Assembly: GCA_002372015.1 (NCBI GenBank) | Contig: DFIA01000009.1 | Span: 1-64,000 of the forward strand | From: Bacteroidales bacterium UBA3709 | Lineage (GTDB): Bacteria > Bacteroidota > Bacteroidia > Bacteroidales > UBA932 | Direction of reading: 5' to 3' | Length of the DNA stretch: 64,000 nt | Shown: one piece after another, positions 52,392-62,020 of the stretch | Position numbering within the stretch: position 1 is the stretch's first letter | Layout: each line of letters starts with the position of its first letter | Translations under genes and position numbers: made by a program | Notes under the pieces: generated by a model | What the model was told of the DNA's origin: nothing | What the model saw: only the letters and a program-made list of their open reading frames with translations | Databases searched by the model: none

Positions 52392-53909
52392 GTGAAAAGA
52401 GTAAGAAAAGCCCTGATTTCGGTCTATGAAAAAGACGGAGTCGTAGATATAGCAAAACTTTTGAAGGAAGGAGGAGTAGAAATTCTTTCCACAGGAGGCA
52501 CCGCAGATTTTTTACAGGAAAACGGCATAGACGTAGTGAAAGTAGAAGATTTAACCCACTATCCGTCTATACTTGGAGGTAGGGTAAAAACTCTCCACCC
52601 TACTATATTCGGAGGCATTTTAGGCCGGAGAGACAACCCTTCAGATTTGGAAGACTTTTCTACCTATGCCATATCTCCTATTGATTTAGTTATAGTTGAT
52701 TTATACCCGTTTGAAGAATATGTGGCCAATAATGCGCCACATCAGCAGATAATAGAAAAGATAGATATTGGAGGAATTTCTCTCATAAGAGCTGCCGCCA
52801 AAAATTATGCAGATGTTGCCATTGTTCCTTCAAGAGAACAATATCCATTCATAGCAAGATGCCTTAGAGAAAACGAGTGTTCAACAACACTCGAACAGAG
52901 AGAATATCTTGCAACTGCCGCATTTGCAGTATCTTCTGCATACGACAGTGCCATTCTCAGCTACTTTAACAGAAAGATAAAGATTCCAGCCTTTAACAAG
53001 ATTGAGGTAAATGCCCGTCTATTGCGCTACGGAGAAAATCCACATCAGAAAGGCTTTTATTTTGGCAATAAAAAATCTCTGCCAGAGCAACTTCACGGCA
53101 AAGAACTATCATACAATAACCTTCTCGATGTAGAAGCTGCAATAGAGTTGATTTCAGACTTTTCCGAACCTACAGCGGCCATCGTAAAGCACAACAATGC
53201 CTGCGGATGTGCAAGCAGCAATACAGCTTTGGAGGCCTGGGAAAAAGCCTTGGAAGGCGATCCGGTTTCGGCTTTTGGAGGAATCATTGTTATCAATTCA
53301 CCTGTAGAAAAAGAGTTGGCAGAGCAAATGAACAAGATTTTCTTTGAGGTGTGCATAGCTCCTGCCTATTCTTCAGAAGCTTTAGATATTCTGAAATCTA
53401 AGAAAAACAGAATAATCCTTGTAAACAACAACATAGACCTACCTTCTGAAAAATTCCGTTCTCTATTGGGTGGTGTTTTAGTACAAGAAAGAGATTCTTA
53501 TACCGAAAGCGAATCAGACTTAAACGTATGTACTTCAACCTCACCAGATAAGAACAAGATACAAGATTTATTGTTTGCAAACAAAATTGTAAAACACTCT
53601 AAATCTAATGCCATTGTTATTGCAAAAAACAAACAACTCATAGGTAGCGGAATTGGGCAAACTTCCAGAGTAGATGCCTTAAAGCAGGCAATTACCAAAG
53701 CCAAGTCTTTTGGGTTTGATACCAATGGGGCAGTAATGGCCTCAGATGCCTTCTTCCCTTTCAAAGACTGCGTAGAAATAGCTGCTGCAAATGGCATTAA
53801 AGATGTTATTCAACCGGGTGGTTCCATAAGAGACAACGAAAGCATAGATTACTGCAACAATAATGGTATTGCAATGATTATGACCGGTATTCGGCATTTC
53901 AAACACTAA
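52392..53909 (+). CDS. purH: Bifunctional AICAR transformylase / IMP cyclohydrolase
   Basis: PurH catalyses the last two steps of IMP synthesis. The 505-residue protein has the N-terminal MGS-like cyclohydrolase domain (ALISVYEKDG, KTLHPTIFGGILGRR) and the C-terminal transformylase (RYGENPHQKGFYF, KHNNACGCA, PGGSIRD). The start codon is GTG; an ATG at 52385 is out of frame. It is 31 nt ahead of mreB, the arrangement seen in many Bacteroidales. PurN at 61.4 kb serves the same pathway. Confidence 0.96.
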   Translation: MKRVRKALISVYEKDGVVDIAKLLKEGGVEILSTGGTADFLQENGIDVVKVEDLTHYPSILGGRVKTLHPTIFGGILGRRDNPSDLEDFSTYAISPIDLVIVDLYPFEEYVANNAPHQQIIEKIDIGGISLIRAAAKNYADVAIVPSREQYPFIARCLRENECSTTLEQREYLATAAFAVSSAYDSAILSYFNRKIKIPAFNKIEVNARLLRYGENPHQKGFYFGNKKSLPEQLHGKELSYNNLLDVEAAIELISDFSEPTAAIVKHNNACGCASSNTALEAWEKALEGDPVSAFGGIIVINSPVEKELAEQMNKIFFEVCIAPAYSSEALDILKSKKNRIILVNNNIDLPSEKFRSLLGGVLVQERDSYTESESDLNVCTSTSPDKNKIQDLLFANKIVKHSKSNAIVIAKNKQLIGSGIGQTSRVDALKQAITKAKSFGFDTNGAVMASDAFFPFKDCVEIAAANGIKDVIQPGGSIRDNESIDYCNNNGIAMIMTGIRHFKH

Positions 53910-53940
53910 AAAGATTAAACTGCAAAAAATTATATACTAT

Positions 53941-54972
53941 ATGGCACTTTCATTTTTAACTCAGGAACTTGCAATAGACCTTGGAACGGCAAACACCGTT
54001 ATATTCATGAAAGATAGAATAGTGGTTGACGAGCCATCCATTATTGCAATAGATATGAACACAAAGAAACCTATGGCAATAGGTAAGCAAGCAAGGTTAA
54101 TGCACGAGAAGACAAACCCTAATATCAAGACTATTAGGCCAATGAAAGATGGTGTTATTGCAGATTTTGAGGCCGCAGAACACATGATTAGAGGTTTGAT
54201 AAAGATGATAAACAATAAAAGAGCATCCTTTTTTACCCCTAACCTAAGAATAGTTATTGCCATTCCGAGTGGCAGTACAGAGGTAGAAACCAGAGCAGTG
54301 AGAGAAGCCGCCGAACATTCCGGAGGAAGAGATGTGCATATAATCTTAGAGCCTATGGCTGCCGCCATTGGAATTGGATTAGACGTAGAAGAGCCTGCAG
54401 GCCACATGGTTGTAGATATAGGGGGAGGAACTACAGAATGTGCCGTTATTTCTTTGGGAGGAATTGTGTGGAACGAGAGTCTAAAGGTAGCAGGAGATAT
54501 TTTCACCTCCGATATACAGCAATATCTTAGGCAGCAATACAATATCAGAGTGGGTGAAATTACCGCAGAAAAAATAAAGATAGCTGTAGGAGCTGCTATT
54601 CCGGAACTGGAAACTCCACCTGAGCCATACATTGCAAAAGGCCCTAATCTAATGACCGCCTATCCTGTTGAGGTGGCTGTAACTTCCATGGAAATAGCAC
54701 ATTGCTTAGACAAGTCTTTAGCTAAGATAGAAACTATGATTGTTAAAGTTCTAGAACAAACTCCACCTGAGTTGTACGCAGATATAGTAAAAGAAGGCAT
54801 CTATCTTAGCGGAGGAGGTTCTCTCATCAGAGGCTTAGACAAGAGGCTTTCAGACAAGTTAAAAATACCTTTCCATGTTGCAGAAGATCCGCTAAGAGCA
54901 GTTGCAAGGGGTGCCAATACAGCACTCAAGAATTTAAGCAAGCGTCGTTTTCTGCCATATCTGATGAGATAA
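53941..54972 (+). CDS. mreB: Rod shape-determining protein MreB
   Basis: MreB is the bacterial actin that guides lateral wall synthesis. The 343-residue protein shows DLGTANTVIF (phosphate 1), VDIGGGTTECAV (phosphate 2) and LSGGGSLIRGLD (adenosine motif). It is the first gene of mreB-mreC-mreD-mrdA-rodA, all packed with gaps of 6 nt or less or overlaps. Confidence 0.97.
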   Translation: MALSFLTQELAIDLGTANTVIFMKDRIVVDEPSIIAIDMNTKKPMAIGKQARLMHEKTNPNIKTIRPMKDGVIADFEAAEHMIRGLIKMINNKRASFFTPNLRIVIAIPSGSTEVETRAVREAAEHSGGRDVHIILEPMAAAIGIGLDVEEPAGHMVVDIGGGTTECAVISLGGIVWNESLKVAGDIFTSDIQQYLRQQYNIRVGEITAEKIKIAVGAAIPELETPPEPYIAKGPNLMTAYPVEVAVTSMEIAHCLDKSLAKIETMIVKVLEQTPPELYADIVKEGIYLSGGGSLIRGLDKRLSDKLKIPFHVAEDPLRAVARGANTALKNLSKRRFLPYLMR

Positions 54973-54978
54973 AAGAGA

Positions 54979-55854
54979 ATGAAGCTTCCTCCTCTGATTT
55001 ACAACTCGATAGGAAAGTTTTTCTTCTTTGTTCTTCTGGAAACAGTATGTGTGCTGTTAATTATCAACAACAGCATTGTACAGAAATACAGAATAATGGA
55101 GGGAGTAAGACAGGTACAGTCTTTTTTTTGGAGCAATAGCACGGCCATAAAAAACTACACAAAGTTACGCCGCATCAACAAGGAGTTAGTTGAAGAAAAC
55201 TCCAGACTACTCCAACAAAATGCGTTTTATAAAGATTATATCTCGCATGAACAGGGAACTGTAAAACTTGAAGAAGTTTCTGCCCAGCTCAAAGCAAACA
55301 TGGGCAATTCTCGCTTCAACAATTACTCTTTTACCTTAGCCAAGGTTATAAAGAACACCCTAAATTCTTCCCACAACTATCTTATAATAGACAAGGGTAA
55401 GCAAGATGGTATAACAGAAGACCTTGGAGTAATTACTCCAAGCGGTATTGTAGGAATAGTGAGGGCTACAGGAGAAAGATTTTGCTATGTAATGTCTTTT
55501 TTGAACTCACAACAGAGCATTAGCGCCAAAATAGGGAAAGACGAGTTACTTGGAACTCTGAAATGGGAAGGCAAAAACATACGCACAGCTCATCTCACAG
55601 AAGTAGCTCTAAGCGCACAGATAACAAAGGGTGATACTGTTTATACCAGCGGAAACTCTTCCTTCTTTCCTTCGGATATTCCGGTAGGAGAAGCTGTTTC
55701 TACTTCTATAGTAGATGGAGCACACCAAAAAATTGAAGTAAAGCTTTTTCAAGACTTTGCTAATTTAAGCTATGTTATAATTGTTAAGAATAACAATAAG
55801 AGAGAAATAGACTCTCTATCTGCCATAAAACCGGTATCAACATCTAAGAAATGA
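54979..55854 (+). CDS. mreC: Rod shape-determining protein MreC
   Basis: MreC is the bitopic periplasmic scaffold that links MreB to PBP2 and RodA. The 291-residue protein has an N-terminal helix (about 11-31), a coiled coil (about 45-85, NYTKLRRINKELVEENSRLL) and a beta-rich domain with DKGKQDGITEDLGVI and GIVGIVRATGERF. It overlaps mreD by 4 nt. Confidence 0.92.
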   Translation: MKLPPLIYNSIGKFFFFVLLETVCVLLIINNSIVQKYRIMEGVRQVQSFFWSNSTAIKNYTKLRRINKELVEENSRLLQQNAFYKDYISHEQGTVKLEEVSAQLKANMGNSRFNNYSFTLAKVIKNTLNSSHNYLIIDKGKQDGITEDLGVITPSGIVGIVRATGERFCYVMSFLNSQQSISAKIGKDELLGTLKWEGKNIRTAHLTEVALSAQITKGDTVYTSGNSSFFPSDIPVGEAVSTSIVDGAHQKIEVKLFQDFANLSYVIIVKNNNKREIDSLSAIKPVSTSKK

Positions 55855-56360
55855 GTTGGGTTAAGTACATAACAGGGGTGGTTGTCATACTGATTCTGCA
55901 ATTGCTGTTCAGTGAATTTCTCAATCTATGGCCAATGCTCTACATAGTTGTTATACCATTGGTTATTATCTTGCTGCCGGCAGATACAAGCACATATCTT
56001 CTCATGGTAGCAGGCTTTGGCATAGGTCTGCTTACAGACGCTCTGGCAGATGGAATTTTAGGCTTAAACGCAGCTTGCTGCACTCTGCTTGGAGCAGTAA
56101 AACCCTTGATTATAAAGCCTATGAGAAAATACAATATGCAGTCTGAAGATTTTGATATAAACAACGGAGCCTTCAGACAAGAAAACCTGATTATTCTACT
56201 CATAGCATCTTACTTAGTGTTCTTCGTTCCCTATGTACTTATAGACGGCGCCGGAGCAAGTGGGTTTATTTATATTGTTCTAAGAATTCTGATTAATGTA
56301 GCCATTAATGTAGTGTTGGCCTATCTTCTTCTTAAATTATGGATAAGAAGATTCTTTTAA
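55851..56360 (+). CDS. mreD: Rod shape-determining protein MreD
   Basis: The 169-residue integral membrane protein has about five helices, and the position between mreC and mrdA identifies it. The sequence itself is weakly conserved (GIGLLTDALADGILGLNA is the most typical part). Its last 22 nt overlap the mrdA start, so the two are coupled. Confidence 0.87.
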   Translation: MSWVKYITGVVVILILQLLFSEFLNLWPMLYIVVIPLVIILLPADTSTYLLMVAGFGIGLLTDALADGILGLNAACCTLLGAVKPLIIKPMRKYNMQSEDFDINNGAFRQENLIILLIASYLVFFVPYVLIDGAGASGFIYIVLRILINVAINVVLAYLLLKLWIRRFF

Positions 56361-58177
56361 TATCTGGAATTATTGTTATTGCAATATGCCTAACTATCAG
56401 GCTATTCTATCTTCAAATAGTAGATAGCCGGTATAAGATAAATGCAGAAAACAATGCTTTGTCGTACCAAACCAAGTATCCGGCAAGAGGAGAAATCAAA
56501 GACCGAAACGGAAATACTCTGGTGGGAAACAAAACCACGTACGACATTATGATAACTCCTATAGACGTTAAAGAATTTGATACAATAGATTTTTGCAATA
56601 CTTTTCACTTAGATTACCAGACTCTTGTAAAAAAGTTGGAGAATTATCGCCAGAATAGAAGAAAAATTGGATATCAAACTTTTACTCTCATAAAACAGGT
56701 TTCTGCAAAAGATTATAACCTCTTTGCCGAAAAGGCATATAAGTTTCCGGGCTTTTATGCTATAAGCAGAACAGCAAGAATATACCCATACCAAGCCGGT
56801 GCCAGCCTCTACGGATATATCAACGAAGCAGATTCTGCCTATTTAGCCAAGCATTCCGAATATAAAAGAGGAGATTATGTAGGAATTACCGGGTTAGAGC
56901 GGTCTTACGAAGATGTGCTATGTGGAAAAAAAGGCTACAACATTATGGTAAGAGATGTTCATAACAGAGTTAGGCAAAGTTTTAGACATGGAGAGTTAGA
57001 TGTAGAAGCCGTTCCGGGCAAAGACCTGATAGCCAGTATAGATGGTCCGCTACAGCAATATGGAGAAAAGCTTATGTCTAATAAAGTTGGGAGCATTGTA
57101 GCCATAGAACCTTCTACCGGAGAAATACTATGTATTGTATCGGCTCCCGGGCTAAGTGTAGAAGATCTGTCTAATATAAGGCAAGAATATTCGCGAATAG
57201 CCGCAGATCCATATAAGCCTATGTTTAACAGGGCTGTAATGAGTGCCTACCCTCCAGGCAGTGTTTTTAAGACAGTAAACGCCCTGATAGCTCAACAGAA
57301 TGGAGTGATAACTCCGCAAACTAAATTTTCTTGTGCCAGAGGATTTTTCTATTCTGGAGGAAAAATGGGTTGCCACGGACACCGTACTCCTTTGGATTTG
57401 AAAGAATCTATAATGATGAGCTGCAATGCCTATTATGCAAATGTTTTTAGAGCCATTATGAGAGACCCTGCCCATCAGCCAATAGCCAATGCATTTGAGC
57501 ATTGGAAAGAGCAGGTTATCAAGTTTGGTTTTGGGGTTAAGTTAGGCAGCGATTTTCCTGCGGAGTTGCAAGGCACCCTTCCTTCTATCAAAACATACGA
57601 CAGAATACACGGGCAAGGCAGATGGAATGCCTTTAACATTCTCTCACTTGCCATAGGACAGGGAGAGGTTGGGGCAACTCCACTCCAGATTGCAAATTTG
57701 GCTGCAATTATAGCAAACAGAGGATATTATATTATACCTCACCTCATCAAAAATCCTCCCGATTCTGCTCGCAGAGCCAAGTACACACAAAAGCACTGGG
57801 TTGATGTAGATGCCCAACATTTTGAACCTGTAGTACAAGGAATGTATCTCGCAGTTAATGCCCCTCAGGGAGCCGGAGGAACAGCTCGCAGAGCCTTTAT
57901 AAACGATATAGAAGTATGCGGAAAAACCGGTACAGCCCAGAATCCTCATGGTAAAGACCACTCGGTGTTTATGTGTTTTGCTCCAAAAGACAATCCTAAA
58001 ATAGCCGTTTGCGTATATTTGGAAAATTCCGGAGCAGGCGGTACTTGGGCAGCTCCGGTGGCTTCTCTTGTAGTAGAAAAGTATCTTAAAGGAGAGGTTA
58101 GCAGAAAAGATGTAGAACAGGCAGTAATACATCAGAATCTCAAGGTATTTGTGCCTATTAAAGCAAAAAGAAGATGA
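56339..58177 (+). CDS. mrdA: Penicillin-binding protein 2 (MrdA)
   Basis: PBP2 is the monofunctional transpeptidase of cell elongation. The 612-residue protein has an N-terminal anchor (about 4-24), the dimerisation/pedestal domain starting YPARGEIKDRNGN, and the transpeptidase motifs YPPGSVFKTVN (SxxK), SCNAYYANVF (SxN) and CGKTGTAQNPHG (KTG). It overlaps mreD by 22 nt and rodA by 4 nt. Confidence 0.95.
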   Translation: MDKKILLISGIIVIAICLTIRLFYLQIVDSRYKINAENNALSYQTKYPARGEIKDRNGNTLVGNKTTYDIMITPIDVKEFDTIDFCNTFHLDYQTLVKKLENYRQNRRKIGYQTFTLIKQVSAKDYNLFAEKAYKFPGFYAISRTARIYPYQAGASLYGYINEADSAYLAKHSEYKRGDYVGITGLERSYEDVLCGKKGYNIMVRDVHNRVRQSFRHGELDVEAVPGKDLIASIDGPLQQYGEKLMSNKVGSIVAIEPSTGEILCIVSAPGLSVEDLSNIRQEYSRIAADPYKPMFNRAVMSAYPPGSVFKTVNALIAQQNGVITPQTKFSCARGFFYSGGKMGCHGHRTPLDLKESIMMSCNAYYANVFRAIMRDPAHQPIANAFEHWKEQVIKFGFGVKLGSDFPAELQGTLPSIKTYDRIHGQGRWNAFNILSLAIGQGEVGATPLQIANLAAIIANRGYYIIPHLIKNPPDSARRAKYTQKHWVDVDAQHFEPVVQGMYLAVNAPQGAGGTARRAFINDIEVCGKTGTAQNPHGKDHSVFMCFAPKDNPKIAVCVYLENSGAGGTWAAPVASLVVEKYLKGEVSRKDVEQAVIHQNLKVFVPIKAKRR

Positions 58178-59634
58178 CACAGTTGTACTACACCGGCGGT
58201 TCCAATGGGCGAAAGGTAGATTTCGGCCTGTTGCTCTCATATCTGTTTCTGGTGTTGTATGGTTGGCTAAACATATACTCTGCCGTTTATTCAGACGAGC
58301 ACTCTTTTATTTTAGATTTCAGCCAAAGATATGGGCTCCAATTCGTTTGGGTAGTGTTGTCTGTAATTGTTGCCATTTTTTTGCTCTATATAATAAATCC
58401 AAGAAGTCTGCCGCCTTTAACGCCTCTTATGTATGTGGTAATGCTGATAATGCTGGCCGCCGTTATATTTGTAGGAAAGGAGGTAAATGGCTCAAAGAGC
58501 TGGTTCTTTATCGGCTCGTTTGGATTACAACCGGCCGAATTTTCTAAGATTACAACCGCCCTATTGCTCTCCTACGTAATGAGTAAGTATGGGTTTTCTC
58601 TTTCTAACAGAAAAGATGCCATTAGAAGCGCTCTGGTGGTTATTGCTCCCATTATGCTTATACTATTAGAAAAAGAAACCGGCAGCGCCCTTGTTTACAT
58701 AGGCCTTATTCTCGTCTTCTACATGGAAGGGCTTAGCGGATGGTTTATTATATTCGGACTCGGCATTATTGCCATATTTGTGGCAACTATTGCCGGCTCC
58801 CCTTTGCTGTCTGTAATATGCACCTTGGCTGCCGGCTGCCTGATACGGTTTGTGGCAGCAAGAAAAACAAACTGGTTCTTATCGGCCATAGCAGTAATTG
58901 TGCTTATGGGCTTTATTCCACGATTAGCAGAAATACCCGCATTAGAATTTTTAAAAATCTTCAAACCAGAAATTTGGGCAATACTTCTTTTTATACCACA
59001 TTCTGTATTATGGCTTAGAGATCTGATTCTAAGAAAAGATTTCAGAGGAGGAGGTTACCTTTTTCTCTCAATCGTGCTGGGAATTATCATGGTATTTTCT
59101 GTAAACTTTATCTTTGACAAAGTGCTGCAACCTCATCAAAAAGCCAGAATAGAGAATTTGATGGGCATTACAGAAGATCTCAGAGGCATTGGCTATAATG
59201 TACATCAATCTAAAATAGCCATAGGCAGTGGCGGTTTTCTTGGCAAAGGTTTTTTGAACGGAACTCAAACCAAGTACAATTTTGTACCGGAACAGAGTAC
59301 AGACTTTATCTTCTGCACAGTTGGAGAAGAATGGGGTTTCTTGGGCTGTATCGTTTTGTTGGGGGTCTATATTTTTATGATTATCCGCATTATCCTGCTT
59401 GCATCAAAGAATCACGATACCTTTTCCAGAATATATGGCTATTGCGTAGCTTCTATCTTTTTGATGCACGTTGTAATAAATATAGGAATGACAATCGGCC
59501 TGCTGCCGGTGATAGGCATACCCCTGCCTTTCCTCAGCTACGGAGGATCCAGCATGATGAGCTTTACCATCCTGCTGTTTATATTTATAAGATTAGATAT
59601 GGAGCGAAGAAATAAAAACGCCCCTGTTGCCTAA
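58174..59634 (+). CDS. rodA: Peptidoglycan glycosyltransferase RodA
   Basis: RodA is the SEDS-family polymerase paired with PBP2. The 486-residue protein has about ten helices and the SEDS signatures GSKSWFFIGSFGLQPAEFSK, KEWGS-equivalent EEWGFLGC, and the C-terminal LPLPFLSYGGSSM. It is about 60-100 residues longer than many RodA proteins, with extra helices around residues 195-300. It ends the operon in a 4-nt tail-to-tail overlap with fabF. Confidence 0.94.
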   Translation: MTQLYYTGGSNGRKVDFGLLLSYLFLVLYGWLNIYSAVYSDEHSFILDFSQRYGLQFVWVVLSVIVAIFLLYIINPRSLPPLTPLMYVVMLIMLAAVIFVGKEVNGSKSWFFIGSFGLQPAEFSKITTALLLSYVMSKYGFSLSNRKDAIRSALVVIAPIMLILLEKETGSALVYIGLILVFYMEGLSGWFIIFGLGIIAIFVATIAGSPLLSVICTLAAGCLIRFVAARKTNWFLSAIAVIVLMGFIPRLAEIPALEFLKIFKPEIWAILLFIPHSVLWLRDLILRKDFRGGGYLFLSIVLGIIMVFSVNFIFDKVLQPHQKARIENLMGITEDLRGIGYNVHQSKIAIGSGGFLGKGFLNGTQTKYNFVPEQSTDFIFCTVGEEWGFLGCIVLLGVYIFMIIRIILLASKNHDTFSRIYGYCVASIFLMHVVINIGMTIGLLPVIGIPLPFLSYGGSSMMSFTILLFIFIRLDMERRNKNAPVA

Positions 59635-60884
59635 TCCTCAACTCTTGCCAGAATCATTGTGCTGTTATGCCCGCCAAATCCAAATGTGTTTGTAAGGGCA
59701 ATCTTAACATCTCTCTTCTGAGCTTTATTAAAAGTAAGGTTCAGTTTTGGGTCTATTTCCGGATCGTCTGTAAAATGGTTGATTGTAGGCGGAATTATCC
59801 CGCTGTTTATAGCATGGATACAAGCCATAGCCTCTATCACACCGGCAGCCCCCAGAAGGTGCCCGGTCATAGACTTTGTAGAAGAAATATTTATGTTATA
59901 TACGGCATCTCCAAATACATCCTTTATAGCCTTCAGTTCTGCTATATCTCCAAGATGAGTAGATGTGCCGTGCACGTTTATATAGTCAACCTCTTCTGGT
60001 TTTACGCCGGCTCTTTTAAGAGCTATTGTCATTGCAGCCCTTGCTCCAAGACCTTCTGGATGAGGTGCTGTAATATGATATGCATCTGCACTTATGCCGC
60101 TGCCTTTAAGTTCTGCATAAATCTTTGCTCCGCGAGCCTTGGCATGTTCATACTCTTCTAAAACCAAGATGCCCGCTCCCTCTCCTAAAACAAATCCGTC
60201 TCTGTCTTTATCAAATGGGCGAGAAGCTGTCTTAGGATCATCGTTTCTTGTAGAGAGAGCCTTTGCAGAATTAAAACCGCCCACTCCCGGTATGGTTATA
60301 GCCGCCTCCGCTCCTCCGGTTATTATCATATCTGCCTCGTCTAACAATATCATATCATACGCACTGTGTATTGCGTGCGAAGAAGAGGCACAGGCAGATA
60401 CGGTTGCAAAGTTAGGGCCCATAAAACCGTATTTTATAGACACAAAACCTGCCGCAATGTCTGCTATCATTTTAGGGATGAGAAAAGGGTTAAAACGAGG
60501 TTTGTTTCCATTATTAACAAAGTCTGATACCTCGGCTGTCATTGTTTCTATGCCGCCTACACCGGAACCGATTATAACTCCTACTCTGGATTTATCTATC
60601 TTTTCCAAATCTAAAGCCGCATCGGCAATGGCTTGGTCAGAAGCCACTACAGCAAACTGACAATACAAATCCATCTTGCGCGCTTCTTTTCTGTCTATAT
60701 ACTGAAGCGGGTCAAAATCTTTTACCTCGCAGGCAAACTTTGTTACAAATTCAGAAGCATCGAATCTTGTAATGGGACCGGCCCCACTAACTCCGTTATC
60801 CAAGGCGTTGAAATACTCTTCAACCGTTTTCCCTAACGGGTTAAGTGTTCCAAGTCCGGTAATTACCACTCTCCTCTTTTCCAT
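59631..60884 (-). CDS. fabF: Beta-ketoacyl-ACP synthase II (FabF)
   Basis: FabF elongates acyl-ACP chains in type II fatty acid synthesis. The 417-residue protein shows the active-site Cys in VSACASSSHAI, the two catalytic histidines in VHGTSTHLGD and MTGHLLGAAG, and the C-terminal FGFGGHNST. It lies 81 nt downstream of acpP with a terminator between them. Confidence 0.96.
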   Translation of the reverse strand: MEKRRVVITGLGTLNPLGKTVEEYFNALDNGVSGAGPITRFDASEFVTKFACEVKDFDPLQYIDRKEARKMDLYCQFAVVASDQAIADAALDLEKIDKSRVGVIIGSGVGGIETMTAEVSDFVNNGNKPRFNPFLIPKMIADIAAGFVSIKYGFMGPNFATVSACASSSHAIHSAYDMILLDEADMIITGGAEAAITIPGVGGFNSAKALSTRNDDPKTASRPFDKDRDGFVLGEGAGILVLEEYEHAKARGAKIYAELKGSGISADAYHITAPHPEGLGARAAMTIALKRAGVKPEEVDYINVHGTSTHLGDIAELKAIKDVFGDAVYNINISSTKSMTGHLLGAAGVIEAMACIHAINSGIIPPTINHFTDDPEIDPKLNLTFNKAQKRDVKIALTNTFGFGGHNSTMILARVED

Positions 60885-60904
60885 ATATAATTCGTTTGAT
60901 TAGT

Positions 60905-60947
60905 AAAAAAAGGGGGAAACCCTTTGTTTAAGACTCAAGGTTTCCCC
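60905..60947 (-). terminator. Terminator/attenuator between acpP and fabF
   Basis: On the minus strand GGGGAAACC and GGTTTCCCC form a 9-bp stem, followed by C and a run of seven T. Reading from acpP toward fabF this is a canonical intrinsic terminator, so only part of the acpP transcripts would reach fabF. Confidence 0.82.
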
Positions 60948-60965
60948 TTAATAAGCTATTGGAGC

Positions 60966-61202
60966 CTATTTTTTCTGGGCTTCAATATATTTTACTGCAT
61001 CGCCTACAGTAGCTATCTTCTGTGCTTCTTCTTCTGGAATCTGAATCTCAAAAGCCTTCTCAAATTCCATTATCAGCTCAACTGTGTCAAGAGAATCAGC
61101 ACCAAGATCCTTTGTAAAGGAAGCCTCTGGAGTAATTTCAGACTCGTCAGCACCCAACTTCTCAACAATGATTTCCTTAACTTTAGAAGTAATGTCTGCC
61201 AT
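60966..61202 (-). CDS. acpP: Acyl carrier protein
   Basis: The 78-residue acidic protein carries the phosphopantetheine attachment Ser in [11 protein letters not shown]. It shuttles acyl chains in fatty acid synthesis. The short length and all-helical sequence are typical. It is followed by a terminator and fabF. Confidence 0.97.
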   Translation of the reverse strand: MADITSKVKEIIVEKLGADESEITPEASFTKDLGADSLDTVELIMEFEKAFEIQIPEEEAQKIATVGDAVKYIEAQKK

Positions 61203-61248
61203 GATTAAAATTTTTAGTTAATAATAAGTTTACAATTTTAGTAGCGTG

Positions 61249-61256
61249 CAAATATA
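61249..61256 (-). promoter_or_regulatory. Putative acpP promoter -7 element
   Basis: TATATTTG on the minus strand fits TAnnTTTG, giving a leader of about 40 nt before the acpP ATG. Confidence 0.4.
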
Positions 61257-61275
61257 AACATTTTTTCTTAATGAG

Positions 61276-61283
61276 TATATTTG
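61276..61283 (+). promoter_or_regulatory. Putative purN promoter -7 element
   Basis: TATATTTG on the plus strand, back to back with the acpP element, would start a transcript about 75 nt before purN. Confidence 0.3.
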
Positions 61284-61365
61284 CCCATACCGCAAGGGCA
61301 CGGGCTCTGTGTAAGCAAAACAAGTGCCAGTTTGGTTTTATTAACATTAATGTTGTTATTTTCAC

Positions 61366-61992
61366 ATGTTTAGGATAGCTATCTTTGCCTCAGGCAGCGG
61401 CACCAACGCAGAAAACCTCATACGCCACTTTAATTTTAACAACAGCCACACGGCTAAGGTAGAACTTGTTGTATGCAACAGACAAGAAGCTTTTGTTCTT
61501 ACCAGGGCTGCTAATCTAAAAGTGCCGGCAATTGTATTAAAGAAGAGCCAACTTTGCTTAACAGACAACCAACACCATCCGAATATAATCGAAGTTCTGA
61601 AAGAAAAGAACATAGATATCATACTACTTGCAGGATACCTACTCCAAATACCTAAGGAGCTAATAGAGCTATACCCAGGCAGAATCATAAATATCCACCC
61701 TGCCCTTCTGCCAAACTATGGCGGAAAAGGCATGTACGGAGAAAGGGTACACAAAGCCGTGTTGGAAGATATGCATACATACATTGCCCTGCACCCCAAC
61801 CAACCTAAAGACTTCTATAGCGGCATCACCATACACATAGTGGATGAACAAATGGATCATGGCAAGATTATATTCCAGTCTAAATTCATACTCAGCCCTA
61901 CAGAAACTTTAGAATCGCTGGAGGAGAAAATACATATAAGAGAACAGGCAGACTATCCTAATGTTGTGGAAGCCTACCTGAAAACTCTCTAA
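61366..61992 (+). CDS. purN: Phosphoribosylglycinamide formyltransferase (PurN)
   Basis: PurN transfers a formyl group from 10-formyl-THF to GAR in purine synthesis. The 208-residue protein shows IFASGSGTNAENL (GAR site), INIHPALLPNYGGKGMYG (catalytic Asn-His) and the catalytic Asp in HIVDEQMDHG. An extra loop between the last two motifs (about 136-150) lengthens it slightly. Confidence 0.95.
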   Translation: MFRIAIFASGSGTNAENLIRHFNFNNSHTAKVELVVCNRQEAFVLTRAANLKVPAIVLKKSQLCLTDNQHHPNIIEVLKEKNIDIILLAGYLLQIPKELIELYPGRIINIHPALLPNYGGKGMYGERVHKAVLEDMHTYIALHPNQPKDFYSGITIHIVDEQMDHGKIIFQSKFILSPTETLESLEEKIHIREQADYPNVVEAYLKTL

Positions 61993-62020
61993 ATAATCAA
62001 TCTTAAAAATAACTTCTGCT

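Noticed and set aside
53961..54632. 223-codon minus-strand open frame
   Set aside because: It lies wholly opposite mreB and has no plausible domain; it is a shadow of the real gene's codon pattern.
57644..58240. 198-codon minus-strand open frame
   Set aside because: It runs opposite the mrdA-rodA junction, with Cys/Ser/Tyr-rich composition typical of an antisense frame.
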